Shown: piece by piece, positions 48,766 through 58,156 of the stretch
How positions within the stretch are numbered: position 1 is the stretch's first letter
Layout of the letters: the number at the start of each line of letters is the position of its first letter
NCBI GenBank assembly: GCA_900767955.1
Contig: CAAGBC010000018.1
Location: forward strand, 20,221 to 84,220
Reading direction: 5' to 3'
DNA from: Spirochaetia bacterium
GTDB taxonomy: Bacteria > Spirochaetota > Spirochaetia > Treponematales > Treponemataceae
Length of the DNA stretch: 64,000 bases
The notes under the pieces: model-generated
Told to the model about the DNA's origin: nothing
What the model saw: the letters and a program-made list of their open reading frames with translations, nothing else
The model's database searches: none
Made by a program: the position numbers and the translations under genes

Positions 48766-51326
48766 TGGAAATTCCATTTTTAGATTTTTCTAAAGTTTCG
48801 AAAAAAGCAATAAATTATGCAAAAGGAGTTTCTCCTTATTCTTTCATTATTTCTCCAGGAGTATGTTTGCTAAAAAATGGTGCAATCATGACTTCATATC
48901 AAGTTGATTATCCTGATTTAGAATCTTCATCTCAATCTTCTATCGCCGCAATGTCAGCTTTATTTAATCGAAGTGTAATGTCATTAGCTCAAAATGAAGG
49001 GTGGGCAATTTATTTTGATTCTAAAAGATACAAAACAAAAGATTATCCTGCAGGAACTTTTTCTAATTTAGCTGGATGGTTGATTGATAGACGCAGAGCA
49101 GAAAATTATCAAAAATATGGTGAACATTTTACTACCGATTATTATATTACTTTTGTTTATCAACTACCTAGCGATATGGAAAGTAAAACACAATCAATAT
49201 TATATAAAAAAAATAAAAAGCAAAAATCATTTCAAAAAGTTCATAATTTACCAACTTTACAAAAAGAAATTGAAGAATTTATAGATGAAGTTGAAAAAAT
49301 TATGGGCTCATTGGGTCAAAAAATATGGTGTAAAAGATTAAATGATTCAGAATTGTTTAGTTATCTAAAATCTTCTGTTTCTATTGAACAACAAAATTTA
49401 GTTTATCCAGAAAATACATTTTTCTTTTTGGATAATTTTTTATACGATTATGACATAAAAAATTCTATTCCATTAAAAATTGGTGAATACTATGTTCCTG
49501 TTATGACGGTAAAAGATTTTCCATCAAAAACTTATCCTGCAATATTTGATCAGTTAAATAGAACAATGACAGAGTTTAGATGGACAACAAGATTTATTCC
49601 TATGTCAAAAGAAACATCTTTGAAAGTAAATGAAAAATATCAAAAAAGAATGTATGGTGCAAGAAAATCAGCTGCAACAATTTTGACTGAATTGGCTATG
49701 GATGTAAATATTGATCGAGAAAATCAGGGAGCTTTAGCATTAGAAAGTGAAGCTAATCAAATTCAAGCAGATTTAACTTTAGGCCATTATACATTAGGTT
49801 ATTATTCTACTAATTTTATTGTTTGGGATAAAAACTTAAAAAAAGCAAAAGAAAAAGCAAGAAAATTACAGCAAGTAATTAGAAGTTGTGGTATTGGAGT
49901 TATGGAAGAAACCTTTAATAACTCTGAAGCATGGTGGGGAATGTTACCTGGAAATGTTTATGCAAATATTCGTAAACCAATTATCACAACTCGCAATATG
50001 TCTCATGTAATTCCATTAAGTTCAGCCTGGCAAGGATTGTATTGGAATTCTAAATTTGAAGAGTGGAGTGGAACAGGTGTTCCTTTATGTACTTGTTCTA
50101 CATCTTATGGAACTCCATTTTTTCTTAACCTAAATGTAAATGATGTTGGAAATACATTTATTTTTGGTCCTGTAGGAAGTGGTAAATCAACATTACTAGC
50201 ATTATTAATGGCAAGTGCTACAAAATATAAAGATGCAAATATAATTTGTATTGATAAGCAACTTTCTAGTAGAGCATTTATGGTTGCTGGTGGTGGAATT
50301 TATATTGAACCAGGAAAAGATGAAGTCGCTTTTCAGCCATTATCTGAACTTAAAAATAAAAATGAATGTAGTAATGATGTTTATATAGAAAGTTTGATGT
50401 GGTGTCAGCAATTTATTGAAGGATTGTTAAGTCAACAAGGTATAGAAACAAATTCTGCAATGAGTTCTGCAATAAAAGAATGTTTAGTCTTATTATCAGA
50501 AAAAGACAAATCTATGCATGATTTAACTTCTTTTCAGCAATATGTAAATTATACGGATTCAGAAGGAAATGAAGTTATTCGTTTAGGTTTAAATCCGTAT
50601 TGTAGAGGAGGAACATTTGGCTCAATTTTTGATGCAGAAGAAACAACATTAAATTTGTCAAAATTGATGACTATCGAAATGGGAAGTTTAATGAGGCTTT
50701 CAGAAAAAGCTGTTGCTCCTGCATTAATGTATATTTTTAGATATTTGGAAAAAATATGGAATGTTGGTCATGGTGAAAAGCAGCCTGTAACATTTTTATT
50801 TTTAGATGAAGCATGGTTGTATTTACAAAATCCAATTTTTTCTAATTTCTTACAAGAATGGCTAAGAACTTTAAGAAAAAAAAGAGTTTTTTGTATTTTT
50901 GCTACACAAGAAGTTAGTGCTGCCGCAAATTCTCCTCTAAAGGAAACAATTGCACAACAATGTTTAACTAAAATCTATTTAGCAGATGAAAATGCAACAA
51001 ATCCAGCATTGATGGATTCTTACAGATATTTTGGACTAACTGATAGCGAAATTGTAGCATTATCAGAAGCTACAATGAAACGAGATTATTTTTTTAAGAA
51101 TCCGCTGGGAAGTAGAATGTTTAGTTTAGATTTAGATGATTTCCAATTAGCTTTAATTTCTACTAATCATGAAATTATAGATAAAGTTGAAGATCAATAC
51201 GGAAAAAATACAACAGAAGAATTAGCATTTGAAATTCTTGATTATACAAAAATGTATTATGAAGAAAGAAATAAAGATTCTAGTTGTTTAGATTATCAAA
51301 AATATAAAGATGAACTTATTGCATAG
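48765..51326 (+). CDS. trbE: Conjugal transfer ATPase TrbE (VirB4-like)
   Basis: An 853-residue ATPase and the largest conserved channel component. The start is the ATG at 48765 overlapping the trbD stop, with GGAGG 8 bases upstream. The N-terminal half is the VirB4 membrane-interacting domain (CLLKNGAIMTSYQVDYPDLES). Walker A is FGPVGSGKSTLLALL (about 467-481) and Walker B FLFLDEAWLYL (about 678-688), followed by LRKKRVFCIFATQEVSAA. The protein should drive pilus assembly and recruit TrbB. Confidence 0.94.
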   Translation: MEIPFLDFSKVSKKAINYAKGVSPYSFIISPGVCLLKNGAIMTSYQVDYPDLESSSQSSIAAMSALFNRSVMSLAQNEGWAIYFDSKRYKTKDYPAGTFSNLAGWLIDRRRAENYQKYGEHFTTDYYITFVYQLPSDMESKTQSILYKKNKKQKSFQKVHNLPTLQKEIEEFIDEVEKIMGSLGQKIWCKRLNDSELFSYLKSSVSIEQQNLVYPENTFFFLDNFLYDYDIKNSIPLKIGEYYVPVMTVKDFPSKTYPAIFDQLNRTMTEFRWTTRFIPMSKETSLKVNEKYQKRMYGARKSAATILTELAMDVNIDRENQGALALESEANQIQADLTLGHYTLGYYSTNFIVWDKNLKKAKEKARKLQQVIRSCGIGVMEETFNNSEAWWGMLPGNVYANIRKPIITTRNMSHVIPLSSAWQGLYWNSKFEEWSGTGVPLCTCSTSYGTPFFLNLNVNDVGNTFIFGPVGSGKSTLLALLMASATKYKDANIICIDKQLSSRAFMVAGGGIYIEPGKDEVAFQPLSELKNKNECSNDVYIESLMWCQQFIEGLLSQQGIETNSAMSSAIKECLVLLSEKDKSMHDLTSFQQYVNYTDSEGNEVIRLGLNPYCRGGTFGSIFDAEETTLNLSKLMTIEMGSLMRLSEKAVAPALMYIFRYLEKIWNVGHGEKQPVTFLFLDEAWLYLQNPIFSNFLQEWLRTLRKKRVFCIFATQEVSAAANSPLKETIAQQCLTKIYLADENATNPALMDSYRYFGLTDSEIVALSEATMKRDYFFKNPLGSRMFSLDLDDFQLALISTNHEIIDKVEDQYGKNTTEELAFEILDYTKMYYEERNKDSSCLDYQKYKDELIA

Positions 51327-51335
51327 AGGATAAAA

Positions 51336-52280
51336 ATGAAAAAGTTTATTTTATTAATATCATTATTAATTATTAATATTAATGTTTACTCGCAGACTGC
51401 TGGATTTGTTACAACTCTTCCTGGAAGTCTTCAGTTGGACCCTTCAAATTGGCTTACAAGTTTAGATACGCTTTATGCCAATTATGACATGGTTATGAAT
51501 ACTGTTACACAAATTGAAAATCAATATAAACAGATACAACAGTCAATAGAAGCTGCAAAAAGTATAGATTGGTCATCAATTGATTTTGATGGAGATTTTG
51601 ATATTCGAGATGATATTAAAAGGGCCACTAAAAAAGTAAATAAAGCTTTAGATTGTGCAAGAAGTATAAAAGAAACTATTACGGAGCCATGTATTTCGGC
51701 AGGTGGTTTAAATTACAGTATTGCAGATTTGTGTGGAGCTAATGGTCCAGATCATAATTTTGTTGCGGCGGCAAAAGATGTAAAAAATTATATGACTACT
51801 AATATGAAGATGGCAGTTGCACAATTAACAAATGAATTAAGCGAAGGTGAAAAAAAACTTATTTGGAAAAAATACGGAATTAGTCCTAAAAATTATATGT
51901 TTGTTCAACAGTCTATTTCATATTTGAAAAATAAAGGTCAGGATGCAATTAATGATGCAACTGAAAAAGCAAAAGAATTGTACAGAAATGCAAAAACTGA
52001 TGAATATTCAAAAATTTTATCAGCTATGAGTAATACAAAAGATGCAGACGGTAATATTACAGCAGGTGCTTACAATGAAGCTAGTATAAGATTATCTGAA
52101 ATGATAATAGATGGATTAATTGATACAAAAGAAGCAATGGATAGAATGGCCAGTTTGGTTGCAACTGAACAACTTGCAAGTGAAGCAGAAAAACAATCAA
52201 AAGCAGAAGAAGATGAAAAAATAAACAGTATGAAAGAGTATAAAGATAGTAGAACCATAGATAGGTTCAAAATGGAGTAG
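51336..52280 (+). CDS. trbJ: Conjugal transfer protein TrbJ (VirB5-like)
   Basis: A 314-residue exported protein with a signal peptide (KKFILLISLLIININVYSQ). The mature part is almost entirely helical and coiled-coil-like (YANYDMVMNTVTQIENQYKQIQQS, and the lysine/glutamate-rich C-terminus), as in TrbJ/VirB5 minor pilins. A Cys pair in the centre (PCISAGG ... DLCGANG) may form a disulphide. Its position between trbE and trbL is the strongest support for the name. Confidence 0.85.
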   Translation: MKKFILLISLLIININVYSQTAGFVTTLPGSLQLDPSNWLTSLDTLYANYDMVMNTVTQIENQYKQIQQSIEAAKSIDWSSIDFDGDFDIRDDIKRATKKVNKALDCARSIKETITEPCISAGGLNYSIADLCGANGPDHNFVAAAKDVKNYMTTNMKMAVAQLTNELSEGEKKLIWKKYGISPKNYMFVQQSISYLKNKGQDAINDATEKAKELYRNAKTDEYSKILSAMSNTKDADGNITAGAYNEASIRLSEMIIDGLIDTKEAMDRMASLVATEQLASEAEKQSKAEEDEKINSMKEYKDSRTIDRFKME

Positions 52281-52283
52281 AAT

Positions 52284-54224
52284 ATGAATAATTGGATAGA
52301 TATACCTGTCGTTCGTGCTATAGAATATTTTTCTTCTGTTTTAGCACAAGCATTTTCTTGGGCAAATAAATATGCAATATTATTTGGAATAATTGGTTTA
52401 ACCTGGTCCTGTATAAAATTATTATTTAGCAGAATGACTATAAAAGATTTATGGTGGGATACTATTTTTAAATGGACTGGTTTTATTTTAATAATGGCTA
52501 TATATCCTCAAATTACTTTTGGTTTTTCAAAAATTGGAAATGAAATTGGATTAAAAGCAGGTGCTGGAAAAGCAGCAATCGAAGAAGGATTAACTAATTT
52601 AAGGCATAAATTAAAACAAGATTTAAAAGCACAAAAAGCTTGGGCAAAAGGCTTAGAAGATGAATTGTCGTCAAGTTTTGAAGATTTTGAAATAACAACA
52701 ACTTTTGGAAATACTAATGGATATAATGATTTTTTAAATAAAATTGAAACTGATATTAGTAATTTTAGGTTTGATTCAGGAAGTGATAAAAAAAAAGCTA
52801 AAAAATTAGTACAAAAATATCGTAATAAAGCCAAAGATAAGATGTTATTTAGTGCATCAACATTATCAGCTTTAGAAAGTGTAATTATAGAAAAAAATCT
52901 AGACGGAACAGAAGGTACTGATTTAACTAATTCTTATGTTACATTAGATATTATGATGAAAGATTCTGATGGTAATGAATCTTGCTATGTATCACCATCT
53001 GCTTTGTTAAGAGTTGCATTATTAAGTTGTCAAATTATGTTTGAAAAGGATAATCATCTTTTTACAAAAACAGCAGAGGAAATTGAAGAAGATCCTGATA
53101 CAAATTCTGTTCAAAAATTTGGAAACAAAGTTACAGCTTATATAACTAGAATTCCTCAAATTGTCATGTTACTTTTTTGTTGTATAGTTTTAATACTAGC
53201 TACAATTTTTGCCTGTATACAATATGTTATGACAATTTTGGAATATACAATCGTTGTAGGAATTGGAAGTATATTTTTACCTTTAATGTTGTTCGATGGA
53301 ACAAAAGACATTCCAAAAAAATTAATTCCTGTATTTACAAGTTTTATGGTAAAAATGATAGTAATTACTATTTGTATTATGTTTGTTTTTTATCTAATGA
53401 TAGAATCTGCGGTTAATTCAATTTCTGATTTACAGGGAATGAACTGGATTACTTTTGCAGATGTTTTTTTTAATGCGATTTTAGCTTATGTATTAACACA
53501 AAATGCACCAAAAATTGCACAAACTATATTAACAGGACAACCTCAATTAAGTATGGGAGAAGCTGTTGCTGCTGCAGGTACAGCTGCCGCTACAGCAGGA
53601 GGAATGAAAGCTGCTGCTGCTAATACCGCAAGAGGTATTCATAAGCATGGTTCAAATGCTGTTGGTGGAATTAGTAAAATGGCAGCTGCAGGTAAGCAAG
53701 CTGCAAGTCAAGTAAAAGATGCTGGTGGTGGCAAACTAAGTCAGGCGGGAGCCGCATTAAAAGGTGCTAGAACAGCGGCTTCTGCAGATTTGAAAGAAAA
53801 AGTAAAAGCTAAAGGCGAATCTTTTGCAAGAGGCCATAGTTCTATTCCTGGTGTTAGTAAAGCTGCTCAAATGTTAGGAATCGGTGGTTCTGGTGGAGGC
53901 GGATCTGGTACTGGTGGACAAGAATCAGGTGGTTCTGCACATAATATTTCTGGTCAAAATAGGGATGGGTCTACAATTAGTACAGTTTCAAATCCAACCT
54001 TTAATGAAGCTCAAAAATTTGATAGTGGCACTAATAGTATGAGACATATGACTCATCAAGAATATAATCAAGAAAAAAGAGATCAAGGAACTGTAATTGG
54101 ACATCAAGTTGGAACAGATTGGGTAAATAAACAAAAAGAAAAAGAAGCCAAAAAAGAGGCAAAACAAAATAAAAATAATACACCTTTACCAGATAATATT
54201 ACTGGAGGAAAAAGAGAAAATTAA
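52284..54224 (+). CDS. trbL: Conjugal transfer protein TrbL (VirB6-like)
   Basis: A 646-residue polytopic membrane protein of the TrbL/VirB6 family, part of the inner-membrane translocation path. Membrane helices are at the N-terminus (about 25-75) and in the middle (IPQIVMLLFCCIVLILATIF to MNWITFADVFFNAILAYVL), six or so in total. A ~150-residue soluble segment splits the two groups. The C-terminal ~200 residues are cytoplasmic, Ala/Gly-rich then polar, and low in complexity (AGTAAATAGGMKAAAANTARG, GIGGSGGGGSGTGG). It is the last gene of the second trb operon, before a bidirectional terminator. Confidence 0.88.
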   Translation: MNNWIDIPVVRAIEYFSSVLAQAFSWANKYAILFGIIGLTWSCIKLLFSRMTIKDLWWDTIFKWTGFILIMAIYPQITFGFSKIGNEIGLKAGAGKAAIEEGLTNLRHKLKQDLKAQKAWAKGLEDELSSSFEDFEITTTFGNTNGYNDFLNKIETDISNFRFDSGSDKKKAKKLVQKYRNKAKDKMLFSASTLSALESVIIEKNLDGTEGTDLTNSYVTLDIMMKDSDGNESCYVSPSALLRVALLSCQIMFEKDNHLFTKTAEEIEEDPDTNSVQKFGNKVTAYITRIPQIVMLLFCCIVLILATIFACIQYVMTILEYTIVVGIGSIFLPLMLFDGTKDIPKKLIPVFTSFMVKMIVITICIMFVFYLMIESAVNSISDLQGMNWITFADVFFNAILAYVLTQNAPKIAQTILTGQPQLSMGEAVAAAGTAAATAGGMKAAAANTARGIHKHGSNAVGGISKMAAAGKQAASQVKDAGGGKLSQAGAALKGARTAASADLKEKVKAKGESFARGHSSIPGVSKAAQMLGIGGSGGGGSGTGGQESGGSAHNISGQNRDGSTISTVSNPTFNEAQKFDSGTNSMRHMTHQEYNQEKRDQGTVIGHQVGTDWVNKQKEKEAKKEAKQNKNNTPLPDNITGGKREN

Positions 54225-54232
54225 TAATTTGA

Positions 54233-54270
54233 GGCTATCTAAAAATGAAAAAATCTTCATTTAGATAGCC
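54233..54270. terminator. Bidirectional terminator after trbL
   Basis: GGCTATCTAAA (54233-54243) pairs with TTTAGATAGCC (54260-54270), and the loop AATGAAAAAATCTTCAT pairs further. It separates trbL from the convergent reverse gene. The left arm resembles the GGCTGTCT hairpins at 48450 and 57165. Confidence 0.75.
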
Positions 54271-54275
54271 ACTAT

Positions 54276-55004
54276 TTACATTAAGCTTTTAATTTGCTTG
54301 GCAATATTTTCTGAAAATTCTGAAGTGACGGATTCAATTAGTGTAATTTTATTTGTGGGAAAAGTATCAATATAACTTAAATTAACGAATCCTTTTGTAA
54401 TTGTATTTTCTAAAAGTATTCCATCGATGTTTTTTTGAATTAAGCAACCAAATGTGTATTTAGAATTATTTTCTTGCTTTGATAAGGTTAGAATTAATTT
54501 TCCATCATAAGAAATAATATCACCAGGTTTTGGAATGTAATTTTGAATGATATTAATATTTGTATCGGAATCGATAAAAAATTCTATTGGATTAACATCT
54601 TTACTAACGCTTCTAATAAATTGAATACTTGGTTTTGCTCTGTATGATACAAATAAATTATAAGCAGATAATTTTTCAATATTATATTTTTTTGCAATTG
54701 TTTCGTAATCAAATTTGTGTTCTTTGATAAACTTTGAATGTTTTGTAGAATCCCATTGAGGAACAACTTGAGCTTCAAAAGGAAGTGTTTCATCAGTAAA
54801 ATATAACCATTCAATTGGAGCTATAATATGGCACATTGAACTTATTATTTTATAAGTTGGTAATTGTTCATTAAGTGCTAGACGATAAATCGCAGAATGA
54901 GTTAGATCATTATCTATACACCATTGTCTTAATTTTCGTGATTCAATTAATTTGATTAATTTTTCTTGTGCATAGGTAATTCTTTCAGGTTTTGTTTTTA
55001 ACAT
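54276..55004 (-). CDS. HTH protein with possible MazF-like C-terminal domain
   Basis: A 242-residue protein I cannot assign with confidence. Two similar HTH-like segments are seen: LRQWCIDNDLTHSAIYRLALNEQLPTYKII (about 25-55) and YETIAKKYNIEKLSAYNLFVSYRAKPSI (about 99-126), each followed by a PIEW/PIEF motif. The C-terminal ~85 residues start PKPGDIISYDGKLILTLSKQ and include FGCLIQKNIDG and a final helix SENIAKQIKSL. The order recalls MazF/PemK toxins, though the match is weak. It is transcribed against trbL. It may be a regulator, or a toxin fused to its DNA-binding part. Confidence 0.5.
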   Translation of the reverse strand: MLKTKPERITYAQEKLIKLIESRKLRQWCIDNDLTHSAIYRLALNEQLPTYKIISSMCHIIAPIEWLYFTDETLPFEAQVVPQWDSTKHSKFIKEHKFDYETIAKKYNIEKLSAYNLFVSYRAKPSIQFIRSVSKDVNPIEFFIDSDTNINIIQNYIPKPGDIISYDGKLILTLSKQENNSKYTFGCLIQKNIDGILLENTITKGFVNLSYIDTFPTNKITLIESVTSEFSENIAKQIKSLM

Positions 55005-55080
55005 ATTATTTCCTTCCGTATAAAGTAATATTAATTACTATAACAAAAAATATATTCTCTTTTTAATTCTTAAACAAGTA

Positions 55081-55761
55081 TTACATTTGATTTATATAAT
55101 TAAAAAGTTGTTCTTTCCAGGAATAATTGATTGGTTCAAGTAATTGGCAAGAAATGTTTGCAAATATTTTATCTGATAGATTTGATTTTTTTAAACTTAT
55201 GTAAACTTTATGGGCATCTAAAATTATTTTCTTTTCATCAAAATCAATAGCTATTTTGAAATTATCAATTTTTTTTATGTCATTATCATAAATTGTTACA
55301 ATTTGAATACCATGAAATGATACATCTACTAATGCACATGGTTTGTAAATGTTATTAATTATTACTCGTTGTTCAAGTGATTTTAAAGAAAACTTTTTAT
55401 AGTTATCTTTATTAATCTTAAATCTTTCTTCTTTTCTTCTGCCATATTTCTCATCTAAATATTCAAGATTTTTAATCTTTGTTATAAATGGATTAAGTTC
55501 TGATTCTGAAGTATTAATTAGTTCCAAAGTACAAAAGTTTTCACCTAATTCTATAATTGAAGTTTTAATTTGAATGGATTTCTTATTAATAAAAATTACT
55601 TCTAATGTTAAGTCATTGTCATTATTAAATTGATTAGCAATGGAGAAATGCCAGGTATTTCCATTTATTTTATTTAGAATTGCAATTGTAGTGATAGATT
55701 CTGAAATTAAATTAAATGATGAAATATTAAATAAGTCTAGAAAATCTTTAGAAATGTTCAT
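55081..55761 (-). CDS. PilZ-domain protein
   Basis: A 226-residue cytoplasmic protein whose C-terminal half looks like a PilZ c-di-GMP receptor. RRKEERF (about 109-115) provides the RxxxR motif and VDVSFHGIQI (about 145-154) the DxSxxG motif. The N-terminal ~100 residues form a beta-rich domain without a clear family, similar in layout to YcgR-type two-domain proteins. It is two bases after the upstream reverse gene, so the two are co-transcribed. A c-di-GMP sensor inside an ICE suggests that motility or surface state is tied to the element's behaviour; this is inference. Confidence 0.78.
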   Translation of the reverse strand: MNISKDFLDLFNISSFNLISESITTIAILNKINGNTWHFSIANQFNNDNDLTLEVIFINKKSIQIKTSIIELGENFCTLELINTSESELNPFITKIKNLEYLDEKYGRRKEERFKINKDNYKKFSLKSLEQRVIINNIYKPCALVDVSFHGIQIVTIYDNDIKKIDNFKIAIDFDEKKIILDAHKVYISLKKSNLSDKIFANISCQLLEPINYSWKEQLFNYINQM

Positions 55762-55763
55762 AG

Positions 55764-56216
55764 TTACCTCTTTTTTGATAATAAAAATTGCTCATATAGA
55801 TATAAAACATCGCTTTTTTTTGCACCATTAAATTGAATTAATCCTGCTAATTTAAACCAAAAAATCGCAGGAAAATAATAGATTTTATATTTGTCTTTTT
55901 GAGTTAATAAAAAGATGGACCTTTTTAAATGATCAATTTTTCTACCTTTGGCAACATATAGTAAACTAAGTTTTTCATTTATTCCTGGTAATGTTATTCC
56001 TGCTTCTAATTTCTTTTTATAACCAGTTACGATATAGGCTCTTCTAAAATCGGCAAATGTATAAAACAAAACAAAAATATCTTTTTTATTAAATTTAAAA
56101 GAAACAAAATCACCATCTTTTTCAACATGAGGAATTTCAACTGGAGAACCATTTACGAACAATGTATAAGCAATTTTTTTTCCATAGGGAACATTTACAA
56201 TTATGTGTTTGTCCAT
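55764..56216 (-). CDS. Protein of unknown function upstream of the PilZ gene
   Basis: A 150-residue protein without a family I can name. It starts MDKHIIVNVPYGKKIAYTLF and has beta-rich N-terminal and helical C-terminal parts, including an aromatic-rich segment (YYFPAIFWFKLAGLIQF) that may pack in a core rather than cross a membrane. It is first in a two-gene reverse operon with the PilZ protein, so the two may act together. The 190 bases upstream (56217-56407) are a divergent, AT-rich promoter region. Confidence 0.6.
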   Translation of the reverse strand: MDKHIIVNVPYGKKIAYTLFVNGSPVEIPHVEKDGDFVSFKFNKKDIFVLFYTFADFRRAYIVTGYKKKLEAGITLPGINEKLSLLYVAKGRKIDHLKRSIFLLTQKDKYKIYYFPAIFWFKLAGLIQFNGAKKSDVLYLYEQFLLSKKR

Positions 56217-56407
56217 AATTTTATTATAGTATATATATTAAAAAATGTACAAAAGAATATTGCGTAATATATTTTTATACAATATAATATTGAAGTACAT
56301 ACAATTGTATATTCTAGTTTAGAATTTGTTTATTGAATAAATGTTTCTATTCGGACTCCTAGTGTAGAAATAATTTCAATAAAAACATCTTAAAAAGGAG
56401 GCTATTT

Positions 56408-57157
56408 ATGGAAAATTCTACACCTTCCTTAAATCCTTCACAAAAAAACGAATGGCTTGGTTATTATGTTCCAAAACATACTGCTGCATTGATTAAAAAT
56501 TCAATGGAAAATAATAATTTCCCTTTGCTACCAGATGATAATGGTAATGTAAAAACAGTATCAATTATTAATGGAAATACAGGTTATATTTTATCTGCAA
56601 AAGATTTAATTCCTGCACTTTTAACAAAAGAAAAAAATGATTATTCATCTAATGTTGTGGGAACAAAAGCAACAATTGATAAGGCTGGAACACAAATAAA
56701 AAAAGATGAAAAGGGATTATTTTTTAATTTCAAAGTTGGAGATGAATTTCGTCATGCAGCATATTTCTTTCCAGAACAAACAGCAGATCCTGAAAAATTA
56801 AACAATTATATTGCTTCTAATACAAAGCAATTACAAGCTCATCAAGATAAAGTAATTACAATTAATAATTCAGAAGAATATTTATCAAAATATGTTGCTG
56901 CTTGTAAAACAGGAGCAAAAGTTCAAGTATCAACTGAAATTGCTGCTGAATTTAGAGCTTATATGACTTCTGTTTGTGAGAATGAACTTAAAAAATTAAG
57001 TTCTGAAAAAAATCCTGAAATTAAATCCTTAAGTTCAATTCTTTATGATGCTGATGTTCAATCTAAGGATGTAATTAAAGAACTTGGAATGAAAACAGAA
57101 AGAAATCAACCTGGTCATAATCAAAAAAGAGAAATAGAACAAGAAATTTGTTTCTAA
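56408..57157 (+). CDS. ICE protein with possible ArdC-like segment
   Basis: A 249-residue soluble protein preceded by a strong AAAGGAGG site. The central part, LSAKDLIPALLTKEKNDYSSNVVGTKATIDKAGTQIKKDEKGLFFNF, resembles the N-terminal ssDNA-binding domain of ArdC-type antirestriction proteins (the xSNxWxT and KxGEKG blocks), though weakly. The rest is charged and helical. It heads a forward operon with the next two genes, both tied to antirestriction or DNA modification. The function is otherwise unknown. Confidence 0.55.
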   Translation: MENSTPSLNPSQKNEWLGYYVPKHTAALIKNSMENNNFPLLPDDNGNVKTVSIINGNTGYILSAKDLIPALLTKEKNDYSSNVVGTKATIDKAGTQIKKDEKGLFFNFKVGDEFRHAAYFFPEQTADPEKLNNYIASNTKQLQAHQDKVITINNSEEYLSKYVAACKTGAKVQVSTEIAAEFRAYMTSVCENELKKLSSEKNPEIKSLSSILYDADVQSKDVIKELGMKTERNQPGHNQKREIEQEICF

Positions 57158-57164
57158 AGTAATT

Positions 57165-57192
57165 TAAGGGGCTGTCTTGATGCAGCCTCTTA
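57165..57192 (+). terminator. Hairpin between two antirestriction-type genes
   Basis: TAAGGGGCTG (57165-57174) pairs with CAGCCTCTTA (57183-57192) with one G-U pair, then CTTTTAAAGGAG. It lies within the operon and ends next to the following ribosome binding site, like the hairpin after trbC. Confidence 0.55.
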
Positions 57193-57210
57193 CTTTTAAA
57201 GGAGAAATTT

Positions 57211-58146
57211 GTGGAAAATTTTGCTAGTGATTTTAAAGGACATAATGGATTAACTCCAGAAGAAACTTTTGCAAAACAATTATACGATGCTTTTGTTGAA
57301 AATGTAAAAAATAATAATCTTCCTTTTTTTAATAAAGTTTCAAATATTCCACGAGAATTATCAACAGGAAAAATCATTAATGATCATAATGTGGCAATCC
57401 TGGAACAAGTCGCTAATCAAAAAGGATATAAATCCAACTTTTGGATATATGGACATGAATTAAATAGACTTCAAAAAGAAATAGGTTCACTTAATTATAA
57501 ACCAAAAACAACACCAGTTCTTTGTAGTGATAATAATTTTTATGCTAATTCACTTACTAAACAAGATTTACATATTTCAGATAATGGTTCAAAACAAAAA
57601 TATCAATATTTATACAATTTAGATTCATTAGATGAACGGTCCCAACAAAAAATATTAAAAAAATATGAAGAATTACAATTAATTAACAAAGAATTTCAAA
57701 AAGAAAATTACAAACACTTTTCAGAAAACGTTTCTAATCTAAGCAATGAAAATGAAAATTTTAATAAAACAAAAGAAAGAGCAGTAAAAGTTTCTTCCTG
57801 GGATAATAAAAATTTTACCGCAATTGTTAATGCCCACTACAAACATAATCTGATGAACTCTTTAGGAATGGAACTAAAAAATAGAAATCCTAATTTAGAA
57901 AAACTCTGTTATCAACAATGCAATGATTTTATTTCTAAAGTTGAAAGTGAAAATATTCCTGCAAATAAGGCAGGTAGAAAACTTTGTGAAATGTTATTAG
58001 CAGGAACAGAGTTACAAAGAATATCTGTTGCACAAAATCACAATCTAGAAAATGCAAAAATTGTAGAAGAAAAATTAATTGCAGCTGAGAATACAAAACC
58101 TTATTCACGAATAAATAATAACAATTCTTATACATACGATAACTAG
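57211..58146 (+). CDS. ArdC-like antirestriction protein
   Basis: A 311-residue protein that starts at a GTG after AAAGGAG. Its N-terminal ~110 residues follow the ArdC ssDNA-binding domain: PEETFAKQLYDAFVENVKNNNLPFF, IPRELSTGKIINDHNVAIL, and GYKSNFWIYGHELNRLQKEIG (family: pattern of RNxxTGxxYxGxN and GYxSxxWxT). ArdC proteins protect incoming single-stranded DNA and inhibit host restriction. The C-terminal metalloprotease part of full ArdC is absent; instead the rest is helical. Ten bases follow before the large polyvalent gene. Confidence 0.68.
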   Translation: MENFASDFKGHNGLTPEETFAKQLYDAFVENVKNNNLPFFNKVSNIPRELSTGKIINDHNVAILEQVANQKGYKSNFWIYGHELNRLQKEIGSLNYKPKTTPVLCSDNNFYANSLTKQDLHISDNGSKQKYQYLYNLDSLDERSQQKILKKYEELQLINKEFQKENYKHFSENVSNLSNENENFNKTKERAVKVSSWDNKNFTAIVNAHYKHNLMNSLGMELKNRNPNLEKLCYQQCNDFISKVESENIPANKAGRKLCEMLLAGTELQRISVAQNHNLENAKIVEEKLIAAENTKPYSRINNNNSYTYDN

Positions 58147-58156
58147 GAGAAATATT

